From positions 1,426,001 to 1,490,000 of the forward strand of contig NZ_CP137142.1 in the NCBI RefSeq assembly GCF_045287255.1: DNA of 64,000 nt. Direction: 5' to 3'. Below the pieces are notes generated by a model that was given only the letters and a program-made list of their open reading frames with translations, was not told the origin of the DNA and ran no database searches. This document shows positions 50,692-59,236 of this stretch, piece after piece (within the stretch, counting starts at the first letter, position 1; the number at the start of each line of letters is the position of its first letter). The translations under genes and the position numbers were made by a program. Source of the DNA: Henriciella sp045287255. Lineage in GTDB: Bacteria; Pseudomonadota; Alphaproteobacteria; Caulobacterales; Hyphomonadaceae.

Positions 50692-51215
50692 GCCGCGCTT
50701 TTCGCACGTAAACGCTTGGCTTTCTTGACTTTATCAACCGCTCTCTGCCGCTTCAGACGTGACAAGTGGTCGATGAAAAGTGTGCCCTCAAGGTGATCCA
50801 TTTCATGCTGGATGCAGACAGCAAACAGGCCTTCTGCAACCTCTTCGACCTCTTTGCCGTCATAGTCGAGATAGCGGATACGGCATTCCGTCGGACGCTC
50901 AACTTCATCGAAGACATCCGGCACTGAAAGACAGCCCTCTTCATAAGGCGCTGTATCTTCCGTCAGAGGCAGGATTTCAGGGTTCACGAAATACCGGGGT
51001 TGTGGCTCCTCACCTTCCCCAGCCAGATCCATCACGATCACACGCAAGGGCACACCAACCTGAATTGCAGCGAGGCCGATGCCCGGCGCGTCATACATGG
51101 TTTCCAGCATGTCATCCATCAAAGCGCGGATATCATCGGTCACGCCGCCTTCAACAGGTTTGGACACCTCTTTAAGACGCGGATCAGGAACGGTCAGAAT
51201 TTCTCGAATAGCCAT
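50688..51215 (-). CDS. def: Peptide deformylase
   Basis: This 175-residue metalloenzyme removes formyl from the N-terminus of new proteins. All three motifs are intact: PGIGLAAIQVG, EEGCLSVP and QHEMDHLEG (the metal-binding HExxH). I use the ATG at 51215 (MAIREILTVPDPRLKEV); an open frame of 18 more codons upstream does not look conserved. The rmuC gene ends 37 bases upstream on the same strand. Confidence 0.95.
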   Translation of the reverse strand: MAIREILTVPDPRLKEVSKPVEGGVTDDIRALMDDMLETMYDAPGIGLAAIQVGVPLRVIVMDLAGEGEEPQPRYFVNPEILPLTEDTAPYEEGCLSVPDVFDEVERPTECRIRYLDYDGKEVEEVAEGLFAVCIQHEMDHLEGTLFIDHLSRLKRQRAVDKVKKAKRLRAKSAA

Positions 51216-51252
51216 GCGTGTCAGGTATGCAGCGAATGGGCCAAGGTCAATA

Positions 51253-52566
51253 TCAGGACGCTTTATCAATCAGCTCTAGCTGCGCTGTCCCATTCGTATC
51301 GGCGCTGGATTCGATGCGTTTAGGCTCCGGAATCGTCTTGTCTGGCGGGGCAATGGAAAGGTCTTCCAGCTTCCGCATGGTCGGTAAAACACGCTTATCC
51401 AGAGACGAACTCATCTTGTTATAGTTGTCGACAGCGCCATTAAGCGACTTACCCAGTCTTTGGATATGTTCAGCCATAACCGCGATACGGCTATACAACT
51501 CCTCGCCGAGCTTAGCCGCTTCACGCGCATTCTCGGTCATCTTTTCCTGCCGCCAGACATAGGAGACCGTCTTGGCGAGGCCGATCAACGTAGATGGCGT
51601 TGTGACAATCACACCTTTTGAATAAGCCTTCTCCAGAAGGTCCGGCGAGTATTCCAGCGCTGCGGCAAAGAAATTCTCACCCGGAATGAACATCGCAACA
51701 AAGTCCACGCGCTCCTCAAGATTGTCCTGATAGCGTTTGGACGCGAGCCCCTCGATATGGCGACGGACGCTTTCGGCATGGGCTTTAAGGTGAACGGCGC
51801 GTTGGGTTGGATCGCCTTCACTCGCCGCTTCCATATAGGCGCTCAGAGAGACCTTGGAGTCGACAACGATCTCGCGACCACCCGGCAAATGGATAATCGC
51901 ATCCGGGCGCTGGCGCCCTTCCTCTGTCTCATCGCTGACTTGCTCGTTGAAATCGCAATGCGCTGATAACCCCGCCTGCTCCATGACATTGCGCAAGGTC
52001 ATCTCGCCCCAGCGGCCACCACCTTTCGGTGCGGTCAGAGCATTCACAAGCTTTCCAGTCTCCGCGGTATTGCGGTGCAGGCTTTCGCCAATCGCCTTGA
52101 CCTGTTCCTGAATGACCGATTTATCTTCGGCGCGAACTTTTTCGATGGCTTCAACGCGTTTCTTGAAAGCGTCAAAGTTTTCCCCGATCGGTTGCATGAG
52201 CTGCTTCAGCTCGCCCTTGCTGCCTTCCCGGTGTTTCTTGAAGGTCTCATCGGCAAGCTGCATGAACTGCGCTTGGGTCTTCTGCATGACCCCTTGGGCA
52301 ATCTCAGCAAACTGTTCGCGCTCACGCGCCGTTTGTCCCCGCAATTCGGCCAATTCAACTTTTGCATCTTCAACAAGTGCTCGCTGGTCTTCGAGCTTCT
52401 CGGTGACCAGCGCAAGGTCAGCCTCAGCCTCTTGCCGGGCCTGCTTTTCCTGATTGCGGCGGTCATTGAGCAGGAAAGCTGTGATCCCGAGCGCCAGCGC
52501 AAGGCCCACAGAGATAATGTGGATCAGGTCGAGGCCTGTCTGACCGATTTGGATGATGGGTTCCAT
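51253..52566 (-). CDS. rmuC: DNA recombination protein RmuC
   Basis: This 437-residue protein has an N-terminal membrane anchor (LIHIISVGLALALGITAFLL), a long coiled coil (about 30-150) and the RmuC nuclease-like domain. Signatures are GGRWGEMTLRNVMEQAGL, DAIIHLPGGREIVVDSKVSL (resembling a PD-(D/E)xK core) and FIPGENFFAAALEYSPDL. RmuC limits inversions at short inverted repeats and defends against some foreign DNA. The ATG at 52566 follows AGGA. It probably shares a transcript with def. Confidence 0.93.
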   Translation of the reverse strand: MEPIIQIGQTGLDLIHIISVGLALALGITAFLLNDRRNQEKQARQEAEADLALVTEKLEDQRALVEDAKVELAELRGQTAREREQFAEIAQGVMQKTQAQFMQLADETFKKHREGSKGELKQLMQPIGENFDAFKKRVEAIEKVRAEDKSVIQEQVKAIGESLHRNTAETGKLVNALTAPKGGGRWGEMTLRNVMEQAGLSAHCDFNEQVSDETEEGRQRPDAIIHLPGGREIVVDSKVSLSAYMEAASEGDPTQRAVHLKAHAESVRRHIEGLASKRYQDNLEERVDFVAMFIPGENFFAAALEYSPDLLEKAYSKGVIVTTPSTLIGLAKTVSYVWRQEKMTENAREAAKLGEELYSRIAVMAEHIQRLGKSLNGAVDNYNKMSSSLDKRVLPTMRKLEDLSIAPPDKTIPEPKRIESSADTNGTAQLELIDKAS

Positions 52567-52629
52567 ATAAAATCCTATACCCGATTCGGGATAGAACATA
52601 TACGGAACTATGTCGAGATTTAGTCCGTT

Positions 52630-53727
52630 TTAGACATTGAAGCGGAACAGCATGACATCGCCGTCCTGAACGACATAATCCTTACCCTCCGCGCGCATCT
52701 TGCCTGCCTCTTTGGCACCTGCCTCACCGCCACTGGCAACATAGTCCTCAAAGGCGATGGTTTCAGCGCGGATGAAGCCTTTTTCAAAGTCGCCATGAAT
52801 GACGCCCGCAGCCTGTGGCGCGGTATAGCCTTTGCGAATGGTCCAGGCGCGCGACTCTTTTGGACCAGCGGTGAAATAGGTCTGCAGGCCCAGCAAATCA
52901 TAGCCCGCATGGATGAGGCGATTCAGGCCCGGCTCTTCCAGTCCCAGTGTTTCGAGGAAGTCAGCCTGCTCCTCATCATCAAGCTGTGAAATTTCCGCCT
53001 CGATCTGGGCTGAGATCACGACCGCTTGCGAGCCTTCCTCGGCAGCATAATCAAGGACGCGCTGTGAATGCTCATTGCCCTCAGCAGCACTTCCCTCATC
53101 AACATTGGCAACATAGAGAACAGGCTTGGCTGTCAGAAGCTGCAGCATGTTCCAGGCTTTGCGTTCTTCATCATCGACATCCGCGCGACGGGCCGGACGC
53201 CCCTCATCAAGCTCGGCAAGCGCCTTATCAATGAGCGCAACCTGTGCCTTGGCTTCCTTATCGCCGGAATTGGCTTTCTTGACCCAGTTCACCTTACGCT
53301 TCTCAAGGCTTTCAAGGTCAGCCAGCATAAGCTCGGTCTCGACGACAGCGAGATCAGCGATCGGATCCACTTTCCCGGAGACGTGCGTGATGTCGTCATC
53401 TTCAAAGCAGCGCAGTACATAAATAACCGCATCGGTCTCGCGGATATTGGCGAGGAACTGGTTGCCGAGGCCCTCTCCTTTTGAGGCACCCTCAACCAGA
53501 CCCGCAATATCTACAAAGTTCATACGCGCCGGAATAATCTCCTTGGAGCCTGCGATCTCCGCTAATGCGTTCAAACGCGGCTCAGGCACGGCAACCTCAC
53601 CGACATTCGGCTCAATCGTACAGAAGGGATAGTTCGCGGCTTGCGCAGCCGCCGTTTGCGTCAACGCATTAAAAAGCGTCGACTTTCCGACATTAGGAAG
53701 ACCGACAATCCCGCACTGGAAGCCCAT
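52630..53727 (-). CDS. ychF: YchF/OLA1 family P-loop NTPase
   Basis: This is a 365-residue Obg-related ATPase that binds ribosomes and modulates stress responses. From the ATG at 53727 (MGFQCGIVGLPNVGKST, preceded by GGAG) it shows the P-loop, the switch region NYPFCTIEPNVG, DIAGLVEGASKGEGLGNQFL and the ATP-type specificity loop NVDEGS in place of NKxD. A C-terminal TGS domain includes TYFTAGPKESRAWTIRKG. It is divergent from the TIR-like gene. Confidence 0.95.
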   Translation of the reverse strand: MGFQCGIVGLPNVGKSTLFNALTQTAAAQAANYPFCTIEPNVGEVAVPEPRLNALAEIAGSKEIIPARMNFVDIAGLVEGASKGEGLGNQFLANIRETDAVIYVLRCFEDDDITHVSGKVDPIADLAVVETELMLADLESLEKRKVNWVKKANSGDKEAKAQVALIDKALAELDEGRPARRADVDDEERKAWNMLQLLTAKPVLYVANVDEGSAAEGNEHSQRVLDYAAEEGSQAVVISAQIEAEISQLDDEEQADFLETLGLEEPGLNRLIHAGYDLLGLQTYFTAGPKESRAWTIRKGYTAPQAAGVIHGDFEKGFIRAETIAFEDYVASGGEAGAKEAGKMRAEGKDYVVQDGDVMLFRFNV

Positions 53728-53752
53728 GACTTGCTCCGTTTCATTCACAAAC

Positions 53753-53773
53753 AGCGCCGCTTAGCGCTTTTTT
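53753..53773 (+). terminator. Terminator-like hairpin in the leader of the TIR-like gene
   Basis: AGCGC (53753-53757) and GCGCT (53764-53768) form a five-base stem followed by T-rich sequence (six T from 53768). No plus-strand gene lies upstream, so it may be an attenuator of the TIR-like gene or chance. Confidence 0.35.
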
Positions 53774-53869
53774 GAAGGAAGAAACACCCGCTTTTCGCGC
53801 CTTGTCCTGAAATCCTCTGGCCAGCAAGAGGAGTCTTGCTAAGCTGAAAGGCGCGAATAGGAGTTTGCT

Positions 53870-54745
53870 ATGCGGTATGATGTGTTTTTGGTGAGCGCAC
53901 TGAAAGATCAGGAAAAGGCCGAATTGATCGTACGAAAGTTGCGCGCCCTGAAATTCAAAGTCCGTTATGACAAGAAACGTGAGCATACGACGCCAACACC
54001 CAAGGATTATCGGGATGCCGATAATGCACAGTCCATTCTGGTTTTATGGTCAAAGGCAGCCTGCAACACGAAGAGCAAAGATAGCGACTGGGTCCATGCG
54101 ATTGCCCATCATGCGCGTTCTAAACCAGGCGTTCTGATCCAGGCTGGCTTGGACAAGACCGTACCAGATGAGCCGTTTGCTGACGATGATCGCTACGCCC
54201 TTTCCGGGCTAACTGCCCGTACAACAGTTAAAGGCCTCTATGAGCTGGTTGATGATCTCGGCAAACGCGATGGCCGCAAAGACCTGCGCGAATGGATGGA
54301 AATCAAAACGCGTGACAAGGACGCCAAAGACGCATGGAAAGCCAAACATCCCACTGACCCGCTATCATTGGTTGGCAAACCCAAGCCTAAGCCGGCGCCT
54401 GCCCCGAAAGCTGTAGTCAGCACAAGTGCAGAAGCGGTAGCGGCGCCAACAGCCCCGGCACTGAAACCTGCACCTGTCGTAACTGCCCATGCCCCTGGCT
54501 ATGAGGAAGAAGGTGACGATGTTCCTGACATTGGTCAGTGGATGATTATCGGCATTTTAGCCAGTATCGGGGTTTTGCTGTTTTTCTCATGGTTGCTCAG
54601 AACTCAGGCTGGTGCACCTGCGATCGGTAATGCCGCTGTGATGAGTGCTGAATGTCCAGCCGGACAAATGCCAGCTTATCTTCTTGATACGGGGCCTTTG
54701 GAAGCCGGACCGATCATCGACGATACGGTTGAGGAACCCTCTTAA
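53870..54745 (+). CDS. TIR-like domain protein with C-terminal membrane anchor
   Basis: This 291-residue protein has a TIR-like N-terminal domain (about 1-135): MRYDVFLVSALKDQEKAELI as the first strand and helix, then a QSILVLWSKAA strand and DSDWVHAIAHHARS helix. A basic helical part and a Lys/Pro/Ala-rich linker (about 165-210) lead to one transmembrane helix (about 222-240, MIIGILASIGVLLFFSWLL) and a short acidic periplasmic tail. In NADase TIR domains Trp is followed four residues later by the catalytic Glu; here Trp74 is followed by Ile78, so NAD cleavage is unlikely. It is not beside other defence genes. It is likely a membrane signalling or scaffold protein, function unknown. Confidence 0.7.
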   Translation: MRYDVFLVSALKDQEKAELIVRKLRALKFKVRYDKKREHTTPTPKDYRDADNAQSILVLWSKAACNTKSKDSDWVHAIAHHARSKPGVLIQAGLDKTVPDEPFADDDRYALSGLTARTTVKGLYELVDDLGKRDGRKDLREWMEIKTRDKDAKDAWKAKHPTDPLSLVGKPKPKPAPAPKAVVSTSAEAVAAPTAPALKPAPVVTAHAPGYEEEGDDVPDIGQWMIIGILASIGVLLFFSWLLRTQAGAPAIGNAAVMSAECPAGQMPAYLLDTGPLEAGPIIDDTVEEPS

Positions 54746-54756
54746 GGGCCCGCGCA

Positions 54757-56802
54757 CTACTCGTTGAACTTACCGCGCTCGAGATCTTCACGAAGCTGAA
54801 TTTCTTCCGGCTGACCACTCAGGCGATGGCGGTAAACCTGTGTATTTTCCAGAACGCGCTGCACGTAATTGCGGGTCTCGCTGAACGGAATGAACTCAAC
54901 CCAGTCAATCGGGTCGATCTCGCCAGCGCGCGGATCACCATACTCGCCAATCCAGCGCTGTGGGCGCGAGGCCCCGGCATTATAGGCCGCCGCCGTCATG
55001 ATATAGCTGCCATTGAACTGCCCCAGCAAAGTGTCGAGATGGGCCCCGCCTAACGTCATGTTATAGCCCGGGTCGTCGGTCAGCCAGCTTGTCCGGAATG
55101 GTAGCCCTTGTCGCCGTGCCTCAAGTGAGGCTGTGCGCGGAATAAACTGCATGAGACCCCGCGCGTTTGCATGGCTGATCGCGGCAGGATTCATCTCGCT
55201 TTCCTGACGGGATAAAGCCAGCATGAGCGATCGCTCGACACGCGGCTCTTTTAGGAGTGGATATTCGACCACAGGATAAGCCGCATCCGGGGCAACGACG
55301 CCTTTTGCAAGACCTGCCTTGGCACCACGCACGCCAATATCCGCATAATGATATTCACGGCCAAATTCGGCCAGAAGCTCAAAATCCTGCGGGCGGGTGA
55401 GCTGATCATCAAGATGATAAGCAAACTTGCGGAAAGCTGCGTCCCAACCATTCTCAGCAAACAGGCGCATCGCGCGAACCGTTGAGCGGCTATTGAACGC
55501 CGTACGGTCCTGCTCGGTCACACTATAACTTTTAGGCAGATAGATCGTGTCTTCTGCTGACTTTTGAGCCGCGAGCTGGCCATAATAGGTGAAATCATAT
55601 TGGCCTGCTGAAGCATAAACAGCCTGCGCGCCTACGGTATCGCCCAGAGCTTCCTTGGCCCGGCCCTGCCAATAGCGTGCACGGGAAAGACTGATCGGTG
55701 TACTGACACCTTTCTCTAGATTCTCAAAATGCTGGAGCCCTTTGGCCGCATCACCAAGATGACGCAAAGCAATCCAGCCCGCATTAAACTCAGCCGCCGC
55801 GAAATCTGTTCCACCTGTCATGCCGTGCCGTGACGCCAAATCATAAGCCAGCAGCCAGTCCTGATTCTTCAGCGCCGTGCGCATCGCGATGTTGCGCTCA
55901 TCCCAGAGGCGGCCCTGTCCGGCTGCAGGCACCTGCTGACCATCAATTTCACGGAGAAGCGGTGCAATCCGATCCTGACTGATATGGGCCTTGCGCCGCC
56001 ACCAGGCCCGATCGAAGACCAGACCAGGGTGATTTTGCAGGCTGGTCGGAACCGCGCCAATCGCGCTTTCTACCCCGCGGCTACGGCTGATCAAACGCGT
56101 GCGTGCATCCACCAAAGCCCGCCAATCGCGCCCCAAATAAGGTTTCATCGCTGTGGCGGAAGACGTCTGGCGGGCCCATAACAGGAAATCGGCGCGCTTC
56201 TCGTGATCTTCTTGAGACAGGCGATCACCCCATTTATTCAGGATGGTCCGCATGTCAGACGAAGACAGAGTACGCCCATGCCAAGCCTTGCGTATTTCGA
56301 TAATGGCTTGCTCGTTTTGCCCAAGGCTCTCAAGCGCTTTAGCGTAAGCCAAATGGCCGGCTCCCGTCTTGGCCCCATCATGGCTGCGGAACCAGGCCAC
56401 ACGCGCGCTCATACTCAAGGCGGAGTCATCAATAGCGTCTTCAGCACGGGCACGGATATCGCTAATATCAGGCCAGCTCGACAAACGTGTCAAAGCCTGA
56501 TCGATCCTGTCAAATGACATCGTGGTATCACGGCGGGCCAAGTACCAGGTCAGGATATCCTTGGCCGTGGAATCGCGAACTTGCCCCTCAATGCGCCGGA
56601 CAGTTGACCACTTTCCCTCATCGACAGCTTCAAGACCATCGCGCAACAAGGCCGCATCATACGTAGCTACAACTTCTGAAGCGGCGATGATATCTGGTTT
56701 CAAACTGGGCGCAGGGGCGATGAAGGCGTTCGCCGCGCCGTTTGCTGTAGTCAAAGCCAAAGCGAAAATCAGTCCAGAAATACCAAAACGCATATGTTGC
56801 AT
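54757..56802 (-). CDS. slt: Soluble-type lytic murein transglycosylase
   Basis: This 681-residue periplasmic enzyme cleaves glycan between MurNAc and GlcNAc to give 1,6-anhydro ends. A signal peptide (FGISGLIFALALTTANGAANA) is followed by a long alpha-superhelical domain (about 40-480). The catalytic SLT domain (about 500-660) contains the catalytic Glu in ALSRQESEMNPAAISHANA, GLMQFIPRTA, NMTLGGAHLDTLL and IMTAAAYNAGASRPQRW. The ATG at 56802 follows AGGATAGAG. It is divergent from dapA, as in other alphaproteobacteria. Its anhydro products would feed AnmK. Confidence 0.94.
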   Translation of the reverse strand: MQHMRFGISGLIFALALTTANGAANAFIAPAPSLKPDIIAASEVVATYDAALLRDGLEAVDEGKWSTVRRIEGQVRDSTAKDILTWYLARRDTTMSFDRIDQALTRLSSWPDISDIRARAEDAIDDSALSMSARVAWFRSHDGAKTGAGHLAYAKALESLGQNEQAIIEIRKAWHGRTLSSSDMRTILNKWGDRLSQEDHEKRADFLLWARQTSSATAMKPYLGRDWRALVDARTRLISRSRGVESAIGAVPTSLQNHPGLVFDRAWWRRKAHISQDRIAPLLREIDGQQVPAAGQGRLWDERNIAMRTALKNQDWLLAYDLASRHGMTGGTDFAAAEFNAGWIALRHLGDAAKGLQHFENLEKGVSTPISLSRARYWQGRAKEALGDTVGAQAVYASAGQYDFTYYGQLAAQKSAEDTIYLPKSYSVTEQDRTAFNSRSTVRAMRLFAENGWDAAFRKFAYHLDDQLTRPQDFELLAEFGREYHYADIGVRGAKAGLAKGVVAPDAAYPVVEYPLLKEPRVERSLMLALSRQESEMNPAAISHANARGLMQFIPRTASLEARRQGLPFRTSWLTDDPGYNMTLGGAHLDTLLGQFNGSYIMTAAAYNAGASRPQRWIGEYGDPRAGEIDPIDWVEFIPFSETRNYVQRVLENTQVYRHRLSGQPEEIQLREDLERGKFNE

Positions 56803-56901
56803 CTCTATCCTTTGTCGAAAGCCTCAATCATGGTTATAGGCCAGATGTGACCAAAGTCTGTCGATTTGTGTCCGACCGCAATATGAAGGCCATTCTGTCC
56901 A

Positions 56902-57774
56902 ATGTTTCATGGTTCTATTCCTGCCCTTGTTACCCCTTTCAAGAATGGGGCCATAGATCGCGAAGCGTTTGCGAATTTGATCGATTGGCAAATTGAGCAA
57001 GGCTCCAGTGCTTTGGTTCCCTGTGGAACAACAGGCGAATCAGCCACGCTATCCCACGACGAGCACCGTATGGTCGTCGAAAACTGTATAGAGAGTGCTA
57101 AAGGCCGTGTGCCTGTCATTGCTGGGGCAGGATCAAACTCGACCCGGGAAGCGATTGAACTGGTGAGCCATGCCAAAAGCGTGGGCGCCGATGCCGCTCT
57201 GGTCATCTGTCCGTACTACAATAAGCCCAATCAGGACGGTCTCGAGGCCCACTTCCGCGCAATCAATGATTCTGTCTCCCTGCCGCTGATTGTCTATAAT
57301 GTACCGAGCCGCACAGCCTGCGACCTGTTACCTGAAACCGTCGCGAAGCTCGCCAAACTGCCAAACGTCATCGGTATCAAGGATGCCACAGGGGACCTTG
57401 GCCGCGTCTCCCTGCACACAGCGCTGACACAAGGCGAGCAATTCCACCAACTGTCTGGCGATGACATGTCAGCCCTAGGCCATCGCGGCATGGGCGGTGC
57501 TGGATGTATCTCCGTTACTGCGAATGTCGCCCCGCGCCAGTGCGCAGATATGCATGACGCTTTCAATCGCGGTGACCTTAAAGCGGCCCAAGCCATCGAA
57601 GCGCGTCTGATCCGTCTGCATAATGCGATGTTTGAAACACCCTCACCGGGTCCGGCGAAATACGTCCTGGCCAAGATGGGTCTGTGTGATGCTGAAGTCC
57701 GCCTGCCGATTACAGCGTCTGATGAAGCCGCACAGGCGATTATTGACGAAGCGCTAGAGGCCGCCCAACTTTAA
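56902..57774 (+). CDS. dapA: 4-hydroxy-tetrahydrodipicolinate synthase
   Basis: DapA condenses pyruvate and aspartate semialdehyde toward lysine and diaminopimelate. This 290-residue TIM barrel shows SIPALVTPFKNGAIDREAF, PCGTTGESATLSHDEH, the catalytic Tyr in IVYNVPSRTACDLLP and the Schiff-base Lys in VIGIKDATGDLGRVS. The smpB gene starts three bases after its stop. The divergent slt gene shares the upstream region. Confidence 0.96.
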   Translation: MFHGSIPALVTPFKNGAIDREAFANLIDWQIEQGSSALVPCGTTGESATLSHDEHRMVVENCIESAKGRVPVIAGAGSNSTREAIELVSHAKSVGADAALVICPYYNKPNQDGLEAHFRAINDSVSLPLIVYNVPSRTACDLLPETVAKLAKLPNVIGIKDATGDLGRVSLHTALTQGEQFHQLSGDDMSALGHRGMGGAGCISVTANVAPRQCADMHDAFNRGDLKAAQAIEARLIRLHNAMFETPSPGPAKYVLAKMGLCDAEVRLPITASDEAAQAIIDEALEAAQL

Positions 57775-57777
57775 GCC

Positions 57778-58257
57778 ATGGCAAAGAAGTCCCAAACCAA
57801 AGGCCGCAGCGACGGCCTCGTTGCAGAGAATCGGCGCTCTCGCTTCGACTATGCTGTCGAGGATACGCTGGAGGCTGGCATTATGCTGGTTGGCAGTGAG
57901 GTGAAATCCCTACGCAACGGAAAAGCCAATATTGCAGAGAGCTATGCCAGCGTTGAGGAAGGTGAACTTTGGCTGATCAATGCGGATATCCCGACCTATG
58001 AAGGTGCAAACCGCTTCAACCATGCCCCTCGTCGCAAGCGTAAACTGCTTGTTTCCAAACGTGAGCGCGCCAAGCTTTCGCAAGCGGTGGAGCGCGCTGG
58101 TCGCACGATCATTCCTCTGAAGCTTTATTTCAACGATCGTGGCTTCGCAAAGCTCCTCATCGGGATCGGCACAGGTAAGAAAAAAGCGGATAAGCGCGAG
58201 ACAGCCGCCAAGCGCGACTGGCAACGCCAGAAGGCGCGCCTGATGAAAGAGGCCTAG
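57778..58257 (+). CDS. smpB: SsrA-binding protein SmpB
   Basis: SmpB delivers tmRNA to stalled ribosomes. The 159-residue protein shows the core motifs LEAGIMLVGSEVKSLRNGKA, SYASVEEGELWLINADIP, VERAGRTIIPLKLYFNDRG and the basic C-terminal tail KRETAAKRDWQRQKARLMKE, which enters the mRNA channel. It is co-transcribed with dapA. I see no ssrA gene in the window. Its stop overlaps that of the convergent dehydratase by four bases. Confidence 0.96.
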   Translation: MAKKSQTKGRSDGLVAENRRSRFDYAVEDTLEAGIMLVGSEVKSLRNGKANIAESYASVEEGELWLINADIPTYEGANRFNHAPRRKRKLLVSKRERAKLSQAVERAGRTIIPLKLYFNDRGFAKLLIGIGTGKKKADKRETAAKRDWQRQKARLMKEA

Positions 58258-59228
58258 CCTTTCAAGATTTGCGCGAACAGGTCTGCATCGACATTCCCGC
58301 CAGTCAGCACAACGCCAACACGCTGCCCTTTCATGGCTTCGGGCAGAGCAAATAAAGCGACGGCGAGCGCTGCAGCGCCACCCGGTTCAACAACCAGTTT
58401 CAAATGGCGAAACGCAAGGCGCATCGCCTCGCGGATTTGATCATCACTCACAGCCAAACCGCCACTCAGACGGCTCTGTCCCACCCCCCAGGTCAGATCT
58501 CCCGGCTGCGGTGTCAGAATCGCATCACAAATGGAATGCGTTCCCGGTGCATTGCGCTGAATGTGCCCCGTGGCCAAGGACCGCGCCCAGTCATTGTGGT
58601 GCTCAGGTTCAGCGGTCCATATCTGCGTTTCTGGTGACAGCCCCTCAAAAGCCAGCGCAATGCCGCTGATCAAACCTCCACCACCAGCACAGCACATCAG
58701 GTGATCAAGTCCGTCTACTTGGCGGGCAAACTCGACGCCGCTTGTCCCCTGTCCGGCAATGATCATTGCATCGTCAAAGCTTGGGACAAGAACAGCACCG
58801 CGCTCCCCTGCAATGGTCGCAGCAATCTCTTCGCGGCCTTCGGTATTGCGGTCATAGCTGTATATTTCTGCGCCATCAGCCAGAACGCCATCGACTTTCA
58901 CCTGGGGGGCATCAGCAGGCATAACAATCAAGGCAGGCATCGACAGATACTTCGCAGCGCGGGCAATCCCTTGCGCATGATTACCGGATGAGAAGGCAAC
59001 AACGCCAGCAGCGCGATTTTCTTCCGGGATTTGCAAAAGCCGGTTCATGGCCCCGCGCAGCTTAAAGCTTCCCGTCTCCTGCAAACATTCTGCCTTAAGA
59101 AACAGATCTGCCCCTGCACGCTCATTCAAAACTGAATTGGTCAGGATCGGTGTTTCAACAACCTGTCCACGAATTCGTTCATATGCAGCAAGAATGTCTG
59201 TGTGCGTAGGCAGCGGCAAATCAGACAT
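58254..59228 (-). CDS. Threonine/serine dehydratase family PLP enzyme
   Basis: This is a 324-residue fold-type II PLP enzyme. The PLP Lys lies in ETGSFKLRGAMNRL, the substrate loop is SSGNHAQGIARAAK, the phosphate-binding glycine loop is CAGGGGLISGIAL, and the C-terminal motif is VVLTGGNVDADLF. It lacks the ACT regulatory domain of biosynthetic IlvA, so it is likely a catabolic threonine dehydratase, a serine racemase or a hydroxyaspartate dehydratase. It follows the epimerase gene by eight bases. Confidence 0.9.
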   Translation of the reverse strand: MSDLPLPTHTDILAAYERIRGQVVETPILTNSVLNERAGADLFLKAECLQETGSFKLRGAMNRLLQIPEENRAAGVVAFSSGNHAQGIARAAKYLSMPALIVMPADAPQVKVDGVLADGAEIYSYDRNTEGREEIAATIAGERGAVLVPSFDDAMIIAGQGTSGVEFARQVDGLDHLMCCAGGGGLISGIALAFEGLSPETQIWTAEPEHHNDWARSLATGHIQRNAPGTHSICDAILTPQPGDLTWGVGQSRLSGGLAVSDDQIREAMRLAFRHLKLVVEPGGAAALAVALFALPEAMKGQRVGVVLTGGNVDADLFAQILKG

Positions 59229-59236
59229 TGAACCCT

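Noticed and set aside
53870..54745. A TIR-based antiphage defence system
   Set aside because: There is no partner gene, the catalytic Glu is absent, and the neighbours are housekeeping genes, so a defence island is not supported.
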